NCBI GenBank assembly: GCA_017394765.1
Contig: JAFPXF010000002.1
Coordinates: 115,393 to 179,392, forward strand
Direction: 5' to 3'
Source: Bacteroidales bacterium
Lineage (GTDB): Bacteria; Bacteroidota; Bacteroidia; Bacteroidales; WCHB1-69
Length of the DNA stretch: 64,000 nucleotides
The position numbers and the translations under genes are program-made. Under the pieces are notes generated by a model that was given only the letters and a program-made list of their open reading frames with translations, had not been told where the DNA came from and searched no databases. This document shows, piece after piece, positions 8,213-17,861 of this stretch. Numbering within the stretch: the stretch's first letter is position 1; each line of letters begins with the position of its first letter.

Positions 8213-8728
8213 TCAATGTTTTTTACATTGGCCTTCAGTTTTATATAGGGATCGCAATTTTGTACCTCTCTTCACCCATAATTCCTGAACAATACCTACT
8301 GTAATTCTACTGGCAATAGACCGTAACATATAACCATCGGTTAGTCCGCAATCTTCAACAATGATTCTATTTGATTGCTTTGAGCCGTGATTGCACATGT
8401 TACGAAACGATCTTTGTGGATTTTTTCCGGAGTACCCCTCGTGTTCATACCAGATGCCGTCAACCATAAAATCGGGACACTTGCCGTAATAAGCTGTTCC
8501 CTTTAAGCTGCCGTAAATGATGTCGTATGCTGGATTTTTGTACGGAACATCCATTTTAGGGGTCATCACTACTGTTTTACCGCGTTGCGCGAACCACACT
8601 GCACAGTCCAGAACTCTTTGGAAGTCCGCTGTTGTCCGGTCTATCGCATTGTAAACCAAAATCTTGCCATTGTTTTCAAAACGAGCGAATTCATCAATTG
8701 AGAGATCTGTAGTATGTTTCCTCGTCAT
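8213..8728 (-). CDS. Orphan CdiA-CT/BECR-like nuclease-family protein
   Basis: 171 aa from the ATG at 8728 (a TTG lies 9 nt further upstream). I recognise a pattern common in Bacteroidota mobile elements: GKCPDFMVDG, then a YEHEGY segment, FRNMCNHGSKQSNRIIVED, LTDGYM and a C-terminal QELWVKR. This resembles the CdiA C-terminal / barnase-EndoU-ColicinE5-RelE group of nuclease folds, but the assignment is from memory of the pattern and catalytic residues are not proven. No secretion signal or toxin delivery module is fused, and no immunity gene is adjacent. It has its own promoter and is framed by palindromic repeats at 8065 and 8845. Confidence 0.5.
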   Translation of the reverse strand: MTRKHTTDLSIDEFARFENNGKILVYNAIDRTTADFQRVLDCAVWFAQRGKTVVMTPKMDVPYKNPAYDIIYGSLKGTAYYGKCPDFMVDGIWYEHEGYSGKNPQRSFRNMCNHGSKQSNRIIVEDCGLTDGYMLRSIASRITVGIVQELWVKRGTKLRSLYKTEGQCKKH

Positions 8729-8762
8729 CCGATTCAAAATAGTGATAGTTTCAAAACGGCGG

Positions 8763-8770
8763 CAAAGATA
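8763..8770 (-). promoter_or_regulatory. -7 box TATCTTTG of the nuclease-like gene
   Basis: The minus strand reads TATCTTTGCCGCCG, a typical Bacteroidota promoter, about 35 nt before the ATG at 8728. It shows the small gene is probably expressed. Confidence 0.7.
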
Positions 8771-8831
8771 ATAATTATTCTAACATGTTAATAATCAAAT
8801 AGATATTAAGAATTATTTGTTAAAATTAACG

Positions 8832-8880
8832 GCACCTGAAAATGTAGAAACGTGTCATTAGCGCGTCTCTACAGGTGCCT
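8832..8880. repeat. Palindromic repeat nested in a larger inverted repeat upstream of secA
   Basis: The core at 8845-8873 has arms GTAGAAACG and CGTCTCTAC. It is flanked by GGCACCTG (left) and CAGGTGCC (right), giving a longer nested inverted repeat of about 49 bp. It lies between the nuclease-like gene's promoter and secA's. Confidence 0.65.
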
Positions 8881-8948
8881 CTGCAAGAACGCAGTTGCCT
8901 CCATAGCCGTTCAAAACCGGGTGCCTTTTTTTTATGGCAAGATTTTTG

Positions 8949-8956
8949 TATCTTTG
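8949..8956 (+). promoter_or_regulatory. -7 box TATCTTTG of secA
   Basis: TATCTTTG followed by CCACTTT lies 34 nt upstream of the secA ATG at 8991. Confidence 0.75.
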
Positions 8957-8990
8957 CCACTTTATTTTGAAAAAAACTAAATAGGCATAT

Positions 8991-11900
8991 ATGGCAAATT
9001 TTTTAACGAAACTGTTTGGTACAAAGGCAGATAGAGATATGAAAGAACTGCAGCCACTCTTGAAGAAAACATTGGCTGCGTATGAAACAATCAAAGATCT
9101 CCCTATCGACGACTTACGACACAAAACTGAAGAATTCCGTGATAAAATCCGTACTGCAACGCAGAAGGAGGAAGACCAAGTGGCGGAACTGCGCCATTAT
9201 CTGGAAGAGAACTATGACATCCCCGTGCAGGAAAAGGAGGATAAATACAAAGAAATTGAGAAATTAGAGGATAAGATCTACGCCACCACGCAGGACATCC
9301 TCAACGACATACTGCCGGAGGCCTTCTCCGTGATGAAGGAGACTGCCCGCCGCTTCAAGGAGAACGAGACCATCACCGTGACGGCCACGCAACACGACCG
9401 CGACTTGGCCGCTAAGCGCGAATGCATCACCATCGACGGAGACAAAGCCATCTACCAGAACCGCTGGATGGCCGGCGGCAACATGATTCAATGGGACATG
9501 TGCCATTATGACGTGCAGCTCATCGGCGGTATCGTGCTCCACCAAGGTAAAATCGCCGAGATGGCCACTGGTGAGGGTAAAACCCTCGTCGCTACCCTGC
9601 CCGTCTATCTGAACGCACTGCCGGGAAAAGGCGTCCACGTGGTCACCGTCAACGACTACTTGGCCAAACGTGACTCCGAGTGGATGGGTCTGCTCTACGA
9701 ATTCCTCGGCCTCACCGTGGATTGCATCGACAAGCACGAGCCCAACTCCGACGACCGTCGCCGCGCTTACAACGCTGACATCACCTACGGTACCAACAAT
9801 GAATTCGGTTTCGACTACCTGCGTGACAACATGGCCCGCAACATCGGCGAGCTGGTGCAACGCCCGCACAACTACGCCATCGTCGATGAGGTGGACTCCG
9901 TGTTGATTGACGACGCCCGTACCCCGTTGATTATTTCCGGTCCCACGCCCAAAGGCGACCAACAGGCCTTCGACCAGTACAAGCCCATCGTGCAAAAGCT
10001 GTATGAGGCACAGCGCACTTACGTGGCGCAAATCCTCACGCAGGCCAAGAAGATGCTGGCCGAGAACCCTGATCCGAAACCACAGGACGAAAGCGCCATG
10101 CTGCTGCTCCGCGCCCACCGCGGTCTGCCGAAGAACAAGGCGCTCATCAAGTTCCTGAGCGAGCCCGGCATGAAACAGGTGCTGCAACGCACGGAATCTT
10201 TCTTCATGCAGGACCAGAACCGCAATATGCACCTCATCGATGATGAACTCTATTTCGTAATCGAAGAGAAGCTCAACACGGTCGATATTATGGACAAAGG
10301 TATTGATCTCATCAGCAAGGATGCCGACGAGGCCAAGATGTTCATCATGCCCGATGTGGGTGCCCAAATCGCCGAACTGGAGAAGGAAAACCTCACTTCT
10401 GACGAAAAGCTGGCCCGCAAGGAGGAAATCTATAACAACTACGCTGTCGCTTCCGACCGTATCCACACTGTCCACCAGCTGCTGAAAGCCTTCACCATGT
10501 TCGACAAAGATGTGGAATACGTCATCATCGACAACAAGGTGAAGATTGTGGATGAGCAGACTGGCCGTATCATGGAGGGCCGCCGCTACTCCGACGGTTT
10601 GCACCAAGCTATCGAGGCAAAGGAAAATGTGAAGGTGGAGGCTGCCACACAGACGTATGCCACCATCACCCTGCAGAACTACTTCCGCATGTACAAGAAG
10701 CTGGCCGGCATGACCGGTACCGCTGAAACGGAGGCAGGCGAGTTCTGGAACATCTACAAACTCGATGTCGTGGTGATTCCGACCAACAAGCCTGTTATCC
10801 GTGTGGATGCTGATGACCTGGTCTATAAGACCAAACGTGAGAAATATGCTGCCGTAGTGGATGAGATTTTGCGTTTGCACGAAATGGGCAGACCCGTATT
10901 GGTGGGTACCACCTCAGTCGAAATTTCCGAATTGCTGTCCAACATCTTGACCCGCAGACATATCGAACATAATGTCTTAAACGCCAAGCTCCACAAGAAG
11001 GAGGCTGACATTGTGGCAGAAGCCGGTCGTGAAGGCACCGTCACCATCGCCACCAACATGGCCGGTCGTGGTACCGATATTAAGCTGACGCCGGAAGTGC
11101 GTGAGAAAGGCGGTTTGGCCATCATCGGCACGGAACGCCACGACTCCCGCCGTGTGGACCGCCAGCTGCGCGGTCGTGCCGGCCGTCAGGGCGACCCCGG
11201 TAGTTCCCAATTCTTCGTCTCCTTGGAGGACGACCTCATGCGTCTGTTCGGCTCCGACCGTATCGCGAAAGTCATGGACAGCATGGGCCACCAGGACGGT
11301 GATGTGATCCAGCACAGCATGATTTCCAAATCTATCGAGCGCGCCCAGAAGAAGGTCGAGGAGAACAACTTCGGCATCCGTAAACGTCTGTTGGAATACG
11401 ACGACGTGATGAACAAGCAGCGTTCCACGATTTACCGCAAACGTCGCAACGCCCTCTTCGGCGACCGTTTGGCCATCGATATTTCCCAAATGGTGCATGA
11501 CGTATGCGAGACACTCGTGGCCGATGCTTGGGAGGCGAAAGATTTCGAATACTTCAAGATGTCCATGATCCGCACTTTTGGCTGCGAATCGCCATTTGAA
11601 GAACAATATTTCCTGCAAGAGCGTCAAAGTACGCTGGTGGAGAAGCTATACCCTGTTGTTTATGACCATTATAAAGCCAAATTGCAGAAGATTGCCGAGC
11701 AGGCCTATCCGGTCATTGAGCGCGTCTATCTGGAACATGGCGACCGTTTCCAGAACATCGCCATCCCCTTCACCGATGGCAAGAAGACCATCAACATTGT
11801 GGCGCCGTTGAAGAAATGCTACGAAACCCAAGGTCGTGAGGTGGGCCTCTCCTTCGAGAAAGGCATCACCCTCGCCGTCATTGACAACGCCTGGAAGGAG

Positions 11901-12287
11901 CACCTCCGCGCCATGGACGACCTCAAGGAGAGCGTGCAGAACGCTTCCTATGAGCAGAAAGATCCCCTGTTGATTTACAAACTCGAATCCTTCAACCTCT
12001 TCGACCAGTTGCTTGTCCGCATCAGCGAGGAAATCGTCACCTTCCTGAATATCGGCAAGTTACCCATTGCCGAAGAGACTGAGCTGAAGGAAGCGAAGCT
12101 TCCCGAATCGGACGCCAAGAAGCTACAGACCGGTCGGCAGGAGATGCGCGGCCGCCAGGTGGCTCCCGGAAAACCCGCCAACGAACCAATCCGCGCCGAA
12201 AAGAAGGTCGGCAGAAACGATCCCTGCCCGTGCGGTAGCGGCAAGAAATACAAAAACTGCCACGGAAGATTCGATTCGGCTGAATAA
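8991..12287 (+). CDS. secA: Preprotein translocase ATPase SecA
   Basis: 1098 aa, the long form usual in Bacteroidota (E. coli SecA has 901). Visible motifs are Walker A in [11 protein letters not shown] (near 190), the DEAD-like [18 protein letters not shown], the motif [14 protein letters not shown], the helicase C-terminal [11 protein letters not shown] and [16 protein letters not shown], and the C-terminal zinc site [13 protein letters not shown] that contacts SecB or the ribosome. It drives export of unfolded preproteins through SecYEG, including the many signal-peptide proteins in this window. It has its own promoter, and its stop codon overlaps the start of the next gene. Confidence 0.97.
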   Translation: MANFLTKLFGTKADRDMKELQPLLKKTLAAYETIKDLPIDDLRHKTEEFRDKIRTATQKEEDQVAELRHYLEENYDIPVQEKEDKYKEIEKLEDKIYATTQDILNDILPEAFSVMKETARRFKENETITVTATQHDRDLAAKRECITIDGDKAIYQNRWMAGGNMIQWDMCHYDVQLIGGIVLHQGKIAEMATGEGKTLVATLPVYLNALPGKGVHVVTVNDYLAKRDSEWMGLLYEFLGLTVDCIDKHEPNSDDRRRAYNADITYGTNNEFGFDYLRDNMARNIGELVQRPHNYAIVDEVDSVLIDDARTPLIISGPTPKGDQQAFDQYKPIVQKLYEAQRTYVAQILTQAKKMLAENPDPKPQDESAMLLLRAHRGLPKNKALIKFLSEPGMKQVLQRTESFFMQDQNRNMHLIDDELYFVIEEKLNTVDIMDKGIDLISKDADEAKMFIMPDVGAQIAELEKENLTSDEKLARKEEIYNNYAVASDRIHTVHQLLKAFTMFDKDVEYVIIDNKVKIVDEQTGRIMEGRRYSDGLHQAIEAKENVKVEAATQTYATITLQNYFRMYKKLAGMTGTAETEAGEFWNIYKLDVVVIPTNKPVIRVDADDLVYKTKREKYAAVVDEILRLHEMGRPVLVGTTSVEISELLSNILTRRHIEHNVLNAKLHKKEADIVAEAGREGTVTIATNMAGRGTDIKLTPEVREKGGLAIIGTERHDSRRVDRQLRGRAGRQGDPGSSQFFVSLEDDLMRLFGSDRIAKVMDSMGHQDGDVIQHSMISKSIERAQKKVEENNFGIRKRLLEYDDVMNKQRSTIYRKRRNALFGDRLAIDISQMVHDVCETLVADAWEAKDFEYFKMSMIRTFGCESPFEEQYFLQERQSTLVEKLYPVVYDHYKAKLQKIAEQAYPVIERVYLEHGDRFQNIAIPFTDGKKTINIVAPLKKCYETQGREVGLSFEKGITLAVIDNAWKEHLRAMDDLKESVQNASYEQKDPLLIYKLESFNLFDQLLVRISEEIVTFLNIGKLPIAEETELKEAKLPESDAKKLQTGRQEMRGRQVAPGKPANEPIRAEKKVGRNDPCPCGSGKKYKNCHGRFDSAE

Positions 12288-13402
12288 TGAAACGCGTCAT
12301 CCTCTCGGTTACCGAAGATCTCTACACCGACCAACGGATGGACAAAATGTCCCTTTTTCTTCACAAAAAGGGCTTTGATGTCACACTCGTTGGCCGCTGC
12401 TATGGCGATTCCCCGAAATTGACGCCACGACCGTATAAAACCAAACGACTGCGACTGCTTTTCCGGCGCGGCGTCCTTTTCTACGCGGAATATCAATTCC
12501 GTCTGCTGCTTTATCTGCTTTTCAAAAAATGTGATTTGTTGGTAGCGAACGATTTAGACACTTTACTACCCAATTATTTGGTTAGTAAATGGCGGAAGAA
12601 AGAGTTGGTATATGACAGCCACGAATATTTCTGCGGAGAGCTTTCAGTGGTCAGCAAACCTATATCCTACAAAGTGTGGCATGGCATCGAAAAGCGTTGT
12701 TTCCCAAAGCTGAAAACGGTCATCACCGTAAGCCAATCCATTGTGGATCAGTATGAAAAGGAATATGGAATCCGCCCTTATCTGGTGCGGAACATCCCGC
12801 CTGCAAACTCTTTTTCAGTTACCGCCACGCGCAAATCATTGCAAATGCCGGAAGATAAGACGGTTCTGTTGTTACAGGGCGCTGGCATCAACGAAGGGCG
12901 CGGTGGAGAGGAAATCGTCCTATCTATGCAATATCTTCCTGATTATCACCTGTTTATTGTTGGCGAAGGAACGGTGTTACCGCAACTGAAAGAGATGACG
13001 AAGCAAATGCAATTACAAGATCGAATTACTTTTGTTCCTCGGCAAACGCCCGAAAATCTCTTTAACTACACCTCTTTGGCAGACATCGGCATGGCCATCG
13101 ACACTGACCAAAGCGCAAACCTTCGCTTCAGCCTTCCGAACAAGATTTTCGAGTACATCAAAGCCGGAACGCCGATGGTTGTTTCCAACTTGGTGGAGCG
13201 GGCAAATATCGTGAAAACGTATGATGTCGGGGAGATTGCCTCAACCGTCACACCTGAATCCATCGCAGAAGCCATCAAAAAGCTGGCCCTTCCGGAACGG
13301 CTTTCCCAATGTCGCGAGAACTGCAAAACCGCCGCCCAAGAGTTGACTTGGGAAAACGAAGAGAAGGTTTTGGAAGAGATTTACGGCCGATTCGGCTATT
13401 AG
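12287..13402 (+). CDS. Glycosyltransferase, GT4-like
   Basis: 371 aa. The ATG at 12287 shares its A with the secA TAA (TAATG), so translation is probably coupled. The N-terminal half looks like a GT-B Rossmann domain (RVILSVTEDLYTDQRM, then LVANDLDTLLPNYLVS). The C-terminal half has the nucleotide-sugar binding features YHLFIVGEGTVLPQL and the NKIFEYIKAGTPMVVS region typical of GT4 enzymes. Acceptor and sugar cannot be told. No signal peptide is seen, so it is probably cytoplasmic or membrane-associated. Its TAG stop falls at the start of a word repeat. Confidence 0.85.
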   Translation: MKRVILSVTEDLYTDQRMDKMSLFLHKKGFDVTLVGRCYGDSPKLTPRPYKTKRLRLLFRRGVLFYAEYQFRLLLYLLFKKCDLLVANDLDTLLPNYLVSKWRKKELVYDSHEYFCGELSVVSKPISYKVWHGIEKRCFPKLKTVITVSQSIVDQYEKEYGIRPYLVRNIPPANSFSVTATRKSLQMPEDKTVLLLQGAGINEGRGGEEIVLSMQYLPDYHLFIVGEGTVLPQLKEMTKQMQLQDRITFVPRQTPENLFNYTSLADIGMAIDTDQSANLRFSLPNKIFEYIKAGTPMVVSNLVERANIVKTYDVGEIASTVTPESIAEAIKKLALPERLSQCRENCKTAAQELTWENEEKVLEEIYGRFGY

Positions 13403-13445
13403 CTTTTGGCTATAGCTTTTGACCAAAATGCCAAAAGTTAAAAGC
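13397..13445. repeat. Word repeat at the 3' end of the glycosyltransferase gene (GGCTATTAGCTTTTGGC)
   Basis: The words ggctattagcttttggctat and agcttttg, followed by the complementary gccaaaagttaaaagcc, form an imperfect inverted repeat. The glycosyltransferase stop TAG lies inside it. It separates two convergent genes and could act as a weak bidirectional terminator. Confidence 0.55.
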
Positions 13446-13458
13446 CGTTTTCTAACAT

Positions 13459-15240
13459 TTACTGTTTCTTTGAAAACTTCACTTTCCGCATCACAATCAG
13501 CAGTGTGCCCATCAGTGCGATGAGCAGCAACGGAATGCCGATGTTGAGAGCAGCCAGCAAAACTTTGTGATTACGGACTTTTTCGCTGCTCAGCGAACCA
13601 ATTTTGAAGTTCTTGGCTCGAAGTTGTAGCAAATCGTCATCCGCACACAAATAGTTGACACAGTTCACAATAAATTCTGTATTATCGAAAGTCTGGCGGG
13701 TGTAGATATCATAACCGGCCGGATAGGGCTGGTTGCGTTTGCTGTCGAAAGGATTGCGGATGATGTCGCCGTCGGAAACGAAAATCTGGCGGGTATATTC
13801 ACTATGGTCGCGGTAATCCAATTCCTTGATAGTGTCGAATTCAACAGGTAAAATCCCTTTGAATGCAGACTGGAAGTTACCCTCCACCAACACAGCTATC
13901 GGAACATTTCGATAAGAGTATTCCTGAAGGTTCGGCTTCACCAATCCCACCCGCAAGGTCACGATGGAAGGTGTCGGCACCACCTTAGTGCGCTCCGAAG
14001 TGGTCATTAGCACCGTCTTGGTAAGGTCGGCGTTGTTTCCCACTAAATCAATACTGCCCGCAAAATCAGACTTGACATCTTTCAGGTTCCGGACGATCGG
14101 GTGGTTGCCAAAATTCACGACATCAAGACAATACGGGAAGACCATGAACTTGTATTGCGGCTGGTCACCGATGATGCTCACTTGCTGAGGCACCGGCAGA
14201 CAACTCAGATCCTGAATCAAGTCTGTGTTAAAACGCACACCGTATGTAAAGAACAAATCGTTGATATACAACGCTCTCGGGGTAGCGAAGAACTCTGGCG
14301 CGGCCCGCAGGCTGTCCAAAGAAGCGGTGGTATTGTCGATGAGCCACAACACTTTGCCACCGCGCATAATGAACTGGTCGATAACGTATTTATCGTACTC
14401 CTTGAATGGTTGGGTGGGTTGCGCCACAATCAGGACATCGTATTTGTTGTCGCCGAGGACCAAATTCCCAGAGACTGTGTCATCAATGGAAATGTTGCGC
14501 AAGGCGTTGATCTTGCCGTCCAGCGTGATGCGGGTGACGTTATAGAACCGCTGCAACTGCATAGCTGTCCAACAGGTATTCCAAAAGTCCAGCTCGCCAT
14601 GACCGTCAAGATAGGCCACTTTCGGTTTCTCCGTCTTCAAAAGGCGGCGCACGGGAGCCACCAAGTTGTATTCCAGCTCTTCGTTGGAGTACTTCAGCCA
14701 GTCGGCACCGGAAGGATCGGCCACCACCACTTTGGCGGGATACTCGCGGTTTCGGTAAGAGACGATGGCTCCGGGAATGACCACGTGCGTGGAATATCCG
14801 CCCGCATCCTCACGGCTGATGGGAATCGGCTCCAATCCTTTCTTTACAAACTCGCCCAAAATGCCGTTTATCTCTTCATTCGTCTTGCCCTCTATCGGGT
14901 CGATAAACTCATAATAGACGTTTTTGGAATAGCTGCGGAAGGTCTGCAACATCTGCTCCACCTGCTTCGCAAACAGCTGATAGTCTGCGGGTTGATCTTT
15001 CCCTTTAAGATAGACACGGAAATAAACTCGATCCTCCAGATTCTTCAGCATCTCAATAGTGCTCTTCGACAATGAATGACGTTTATCTTTCGTCAAATCA
15101 ATGCGATAAAAGAAAAACGAAGAAAGAATATTCACCACGACGACAATCCCGATGACGGCTAAAAGCCCAAGGAGAGTGCGTCTCTTGAATTGCTTGCTTT
15201 GTATATTGATGTTTTTGCCCATAATGTTCCGATTTACCAT
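13459..15240 (-). CDS. gldG: GldG, gliding-motility-associated ABC transporter auxiliary protein
   Basis: 593 aa. An N-terminal membrane segment (about 25-45) is followed by a large periplasmic domain of the ABC_transp_aux family (FRVYLKGKDQPADYQLF, KVAYLDGHGELDF, LIVAQPTQPF, KVLWLIDN), and a C-terminal membrane segment (about 565-585). The ATG at 15240 overlaps the gldF stop by 7 nt (ATGGTAA), so the two are coupled. GldG works with GldF and the ATPase GldA; in flavobacteria they are required for gliding. Many non-gliding Bacteroidota also keep gldF and gldG. No gldA is in this window. Confidence 0.88.
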   Translation of the reverse strand: MVNRNIMGKNINIQSKQFKRRTLLGLLAVIGIVVVVNILSSFFFYRIDLTKDKRHSLSKSTIEMLKNLEDRVYFRVYLKGKDQPADYQLFAKQVEQMLQTFRSYSKNVYYEFIDPIEGKTNEEINGILGEFVKKGLEPIPISREDAGGYSTHVVIPGAIVSYRNREYPAKVVVADPSGADWLKYSNEELEYNLVAPVRRLLKTEKPKVAYLDGHGELDFWNTCWTAMQLQRFYNVTRITLDGKINALRNISIDDTVSGNLVLGDNKYDVLIVAQPTQPFKEYDKYVIDQFIMRGGKVLWLIDNTTASLDSLRAAPEFFATPRALYINDLFFTYGVRFNTDLIQDLSCLPVPQQVSIIGDQPQYKFMVFPYCLDVVNFGNHPIVRNLKDVKSDFAGSIDLVGNNADLTKTVLMTTSERTKVVPTPSIVTLRVGLVKPNLQEYSYRNVPIAVLVEGNFQSAFKGILPVEFDTIKELDYRDHSEYTRQIFVSDGDIIRNPFDSKRNQPYPAGYDIYTRQTFDNTEFIVNCVNYLCADDDLLQLRAKNFKIGSLSSEKVRNHKVLLAALNIGIPLLLIALMGTLLIVMRKVKFSKKQ

Positions 15241-15965
15241 TTACGACTCAATAAAACCAAACGGGTGGCATACAGAAAAATGAAAATAACACTACAGAAG
15301 TAGAAAACATCGCGGGTGTCGATAACGCCTTGGCTGATAGAAGCATAATGATGTTCAATGCCCAAGGTCTTCAAGTAGTAGCCGAAATTCCCAAGCGCCT
15401 CGAAGGAGTAGATAAACGCAAATGCGAAGGAGAGAATAAAGCAGAGCAGAGCAGCAATGATAAATGCCACGATCTGGTTATTAGTAAGACTGGAGGAAAA
15501 CAGTCCGATGGCAATGAAGGAGGCACCGAGGAAAAGCAGACCGAGGTAAGAGCCCCAAGTGCTGCCCATGTCCAGGTTACCCACGGGATTGCCTATCCAA
15601 TAGACCGTTATCACATAAACTAATGTTGGCAGGAGGGCAATGACCAGCAGCGTGAGGCAGGCGAGGAACTTCGCCCACACGATTTGCATGTCTGTTAAGG
15701 GGAGGGTAAGCAGGAAATCCATGGTGCCCGTGCGCTTCTCCTCCGCGAAAGAACGCATCGTGATGGCCGGCACCAAGAAGAGGAACAGGAACTGCGAGAG
15801 ATTGAAAAGTCCCTGCAAATCAGCCAACCCTGATTCCAACACGTTATTCACATTCGGGAAAACCCAAATAAACAAACCGGAGACAATCAGAAAGACCCCG
15901 ATGAAAATGTAACCGATAATCGAGCTTAAAAAAGCCTTTAATTCTTTGATATACAGACTAAACAT
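15234..15965 (-). CDS. gldF: GldF, ABC-2 type permease
   Basis: 243 aa from the ATG at 15965 (MFSLYIKELKAFLSS). A longer frame upstream is rejected because it would run into the promoter box at 15985. About six membrane segments are visible, with the conserved ABC-2 loop MRSFAEEKRTGTMDFLLTLP between the second and third. It is the permease of the GldAFG transporter, located in the inner membrane. It is followed with overlap by gldG. Confidence 0.88.
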   Translation of the reverse strand: MFSLYIKELKAFLSSIIGYIFIGVFLIVSGLFIWVFPNVNNVLESGLADLQGLFNLSQFLFLFLVPAITMRSFAEEKRTGTMDFLLTLPLTDMQIVWAKFLACLTLLVIALLPTLVYVITVYWIGNPVGNLDMGSTWGSYLGLLFLGASFIAIGLFSSSLTNNQIVAFIIAALLCFILSFAFAFIYSFEALGNFGYYLKTLGIEHHYASISQGVIDTRDVFYFCSVIFIFLYATRLVLLSRKW

Positions 15966-15982
15966 ACTTATCAAAAAAATTT

Positions 15983-16019
15983 GGCAAATGTACACAAATT
16001 ACGAATACACACGGACAAA
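15983..16019 (-). promoter_or_regulatory. gldF promoter, 37-bp segment shared with the aminotransferase promoter
   Basis: The -7 box TACATTTG lies at 15985-15992 on the minus strand, 20 nt before the gldF ATG. The 37 nt ending in TTTGCC matches the segment at 55207-55243 at 32 of 37 positions. Confidence 0.7.
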
Positions 16020-16032
16020 TGAAATTGCCGCT

Positions 16033-16060
16033 GTAGATACGTTTCCTGAAACGTCTCTAC
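16033..16060. repeat. 28-bp palindromic repeat (GAGACG type) after tRNA-Phe
   Basis: Arms are GTAGATACGTTTC and GAAACGTCTCTAC, with one mismatch in the arm. It lies between the gldF promoter and the tRNA terminator. Confidence 0.8.
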
Positions 16061-16062
16061 AA

Positions 16063-16090
16063 ACAAAAAAGCCCCGAAAATTTCGGGGCT
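16063..16090 (-). terminator. Terminator of tRNA-Phe
   Basis: On the minus strand, AGCCCCGAAAT / ATTTTCGGGGCT forms a stem followed by TTTTTT. It begins 3 nt after the tRNA. Confidence 0.88.
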
Positions 16091-16092
16091 TG

Positions 16093-16165
<73 letters not shown>

Positions 16166-16275
16166 ATCGTTGGTTTGAGGCTGCAAATATACACTTTTTT
16201 CCTATACTCGGATATTTTTTGAGATTTTTTTATAAATTTTTGATATACAATTGTTTAAATCATACATTTGTCCAT

Positions 16276-17043
16276 TTATTTCCAGAATTTTGACACTGGA
16301 AATGAATTTCTTAGCGAAAAAATTGAATCAAAATCGCAAGAATGAATCAAAATTTCTTCGCGATTCGTCACGGTTTGGGCTTCGATTTCACCATGTGGAT
16401 TGATGATGGCACAACCACCAGCATAGTCCCGCTGATAGCCGTCGGTGCCCACCCGGTTCACCACGATGGCGTATGACTGGTTCTCAATAGCCCGCGCCTG
16501 CGCCAACGTGAGCAACTCACTTTCCCTAGGCGCCGGGAAATTGGCCGTATAAACCAAACAGTCATAATCAAAAACCCCGTTGCTTACCTGGTTGCGACTC
16601 CATTCCGGGAAGCGGACATCGAAGCAGATAAGTGGTAAGAACTTATAACCCAACGTATTGACAATTGTTTTTTCCGTTCCAGGAGTAAAAAACTCCTCTT
16701 CTCCCATAAACAGGTGGTGTTTTTGGTAACTGCCTAGGATACGATCCCGGGAAAACCACACCAACTTGTTATATAACAATCCGTTGTATTTGATTGGAAG
16801 GGTCGCCACCACATCACATTGGAACTTGTTCGCAATCATGTACAGGAAAAAGATGCTGTCACCGTTGTCCGGTTCCGCATCCATAAGAATGTCGGGGGAG
16901 AAACCGCAATGAAACATTTCCGGAAAAACCAGCAGATGCACCGGTTCCTGAATGGCACTCTCCAACCACGACATATAATGAGCCAGATTCCCCTTTTTGT
17001 TGTAGGGCTTTATATCCGCTTGAACCAATCCTATTGTAATCAT
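16276..17043 (-). CDS. Omega-amidase-like carbon-nitrogen hydrolase (nitrilase superfamily)
   Basis: 255 aa from the ATG at 17043, 1 nt after the upstream gene's stop. The nitrilase triad is visible: Glu in LLVFPEMF, Lys in YQKHHLF and Cys in PLICFDVRFPEW. Residue pattern and length match the YafV/omega-amidase branch, which hydrolyses alpha-ketoglutaramate and alpha-ketosuccinamate and so repairs the products of glutamine transamination. That substrate assignment is by family resemblance. It is cotranscribed with the SAM hydrolase gene upstream. Confidence 0.82.
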   Translation of the reverse strand: MITIGLVQADIKPYNKKGNLAHYMSWLESAIQEPVHLLVFPEMFHCGFSPDILMDAEPDNGDSIFFLYMIANKFQCDVVATLPIKYNGLLYNKLVWFSRDRILGSYQKHHLFMGEEEFFTPGTEKTIVNTLGYKFLPLICFDVRFPEWSRNQVSNGVFDYDCLVYTANFPAPRESELLTLAQARAIENQSYAIVVNRVGTDGYQRDYAGGCAIINPHGEIEAQTVTNREEILIHSCDFDSIFSLRNSFPVSKFWK

Positions 17044-17044
17044 A

Positions 17045-17815
17045 CTATCCAATCTTAATAATCACCTTATCCCCCGGCTCCAAATCCGCCAACACAGCCA
17101 CGTCAGACTGATATGAGGCAATTTCAATCAATCCTAACGAATTGCTACACAGAAACATTTCTTCTTCCGACACATTATAATCGTCAAAATATTTCGTGAC
17201 CGTCCACGTCCCTTTTGACAAAATAGTCGCCGTAAACGGTTTACCCTGCGCTCCATTCGCAAACATGCGAACAGGAATATCGGTTATGGCATTATTGAAA
17301 GCATCAATATAGAGAATATGCCCCTCAATTTGCTGATCAGAAGCCGAATAATCAGGTTGCTCTACAAACATCCGCTTGAACGAAGCATACTCTTTTGTCT
17401 TCTGCTCTAATGTGCCTTCCTTAATCGCCTTAATCAGCGAAATCATCTGGTTTATTGTATTCTCATGATTGTCAGACAATTGTAACCCTTTTATCGGATA
17501 AGAGTGTCCGAACATCAGATGAAAAACTCCATTGTCCTCTCCGATAAAAAAATGCCCGTCATGGCATAAAAGCACAGGGGCGAAAGTGGAGTCCAATGAC
17601 ATATTCGTCATCATTAAATGAATGGAACCCTCTGGAAATGAAGAATATCCAGTTTGCATCAGCAGGGCGGTTTGGATAATGTTGAACTTGTCCACATAAT
17701 GGGTGATGTCTATGATTTGCGCGGCAGGTAACGCCTGCAGGATCCTGCCTTTGAGCATCGCCACATAGGGATCGCGCAAACGCCAGTCACTTAAAAGAGT
17801 AATTATCTGGTTCAT
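17045..17815 (-). CDS. SAM hydroxide adenosyltransferase family protein (DUF62)
   Basis: 256 aa. The N-terminus carries the family signature IITLLSDWRLRDPYVAMLKG, then IIDITHYVDKFNIIQTALLM and the FFIGEDNGVFHLMF segment; the C-terminal beta-barrel domain follows (AFNNAITDIPVRMF). Characterised relatives hydrolyse S-adenosylmethionine to adenosine and methionine, and fluorinases are distant relatives. Strong promoter at 17845. It forms an operon with the omega-amidase gene. Confidence 0.88.
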   Translation of the reverse strand: MNQIITLLSDWRLRDPYVAMLKGRILQALPAAQIIDITHYVDKFNIIQTALLMQTGYSSFPEGSIHLMMTNMSLDSTFAPVLLCHDGHFFIGEDNGVFHLMFGHSYPIKGLQLSDNHENTINQMISLIKAIKEGTLEQKTKEYASFKRMFVEQPDYSASDQQIEGHILYIDAFNNAITDIPVRMFANGAQGKPFTATILSKGTWTVTKYFDDYNVSEEEMFLCSNSLGLIEIASYQSDVAVLADLEPGDKVIIKIG

Positions 17816-17844
17816 AGAATTTTGGCAATACAGTTAAGAAAATG

Positions 17845-17852
17845 CAAAGGTA
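17845..17852 (-). promoter_or_regulatory. -7 box TACCTTTG of the SAM hydrolase operon
   Basis: The minus strand reads TACCTTTGCATTTTC, 29 nt upstream of the ATG at 17815. Confidence 0.7.
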
Positions 17853-17861
17853 GAAAAATTT

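Noticed and set aside
8213..8728. Part of a prophage or integrative element
   Set aside because: Only this one mobile-type gene is present; no integrase, transposase, capsid or conjugation gene, and no tRNA attachment duplication is seen.
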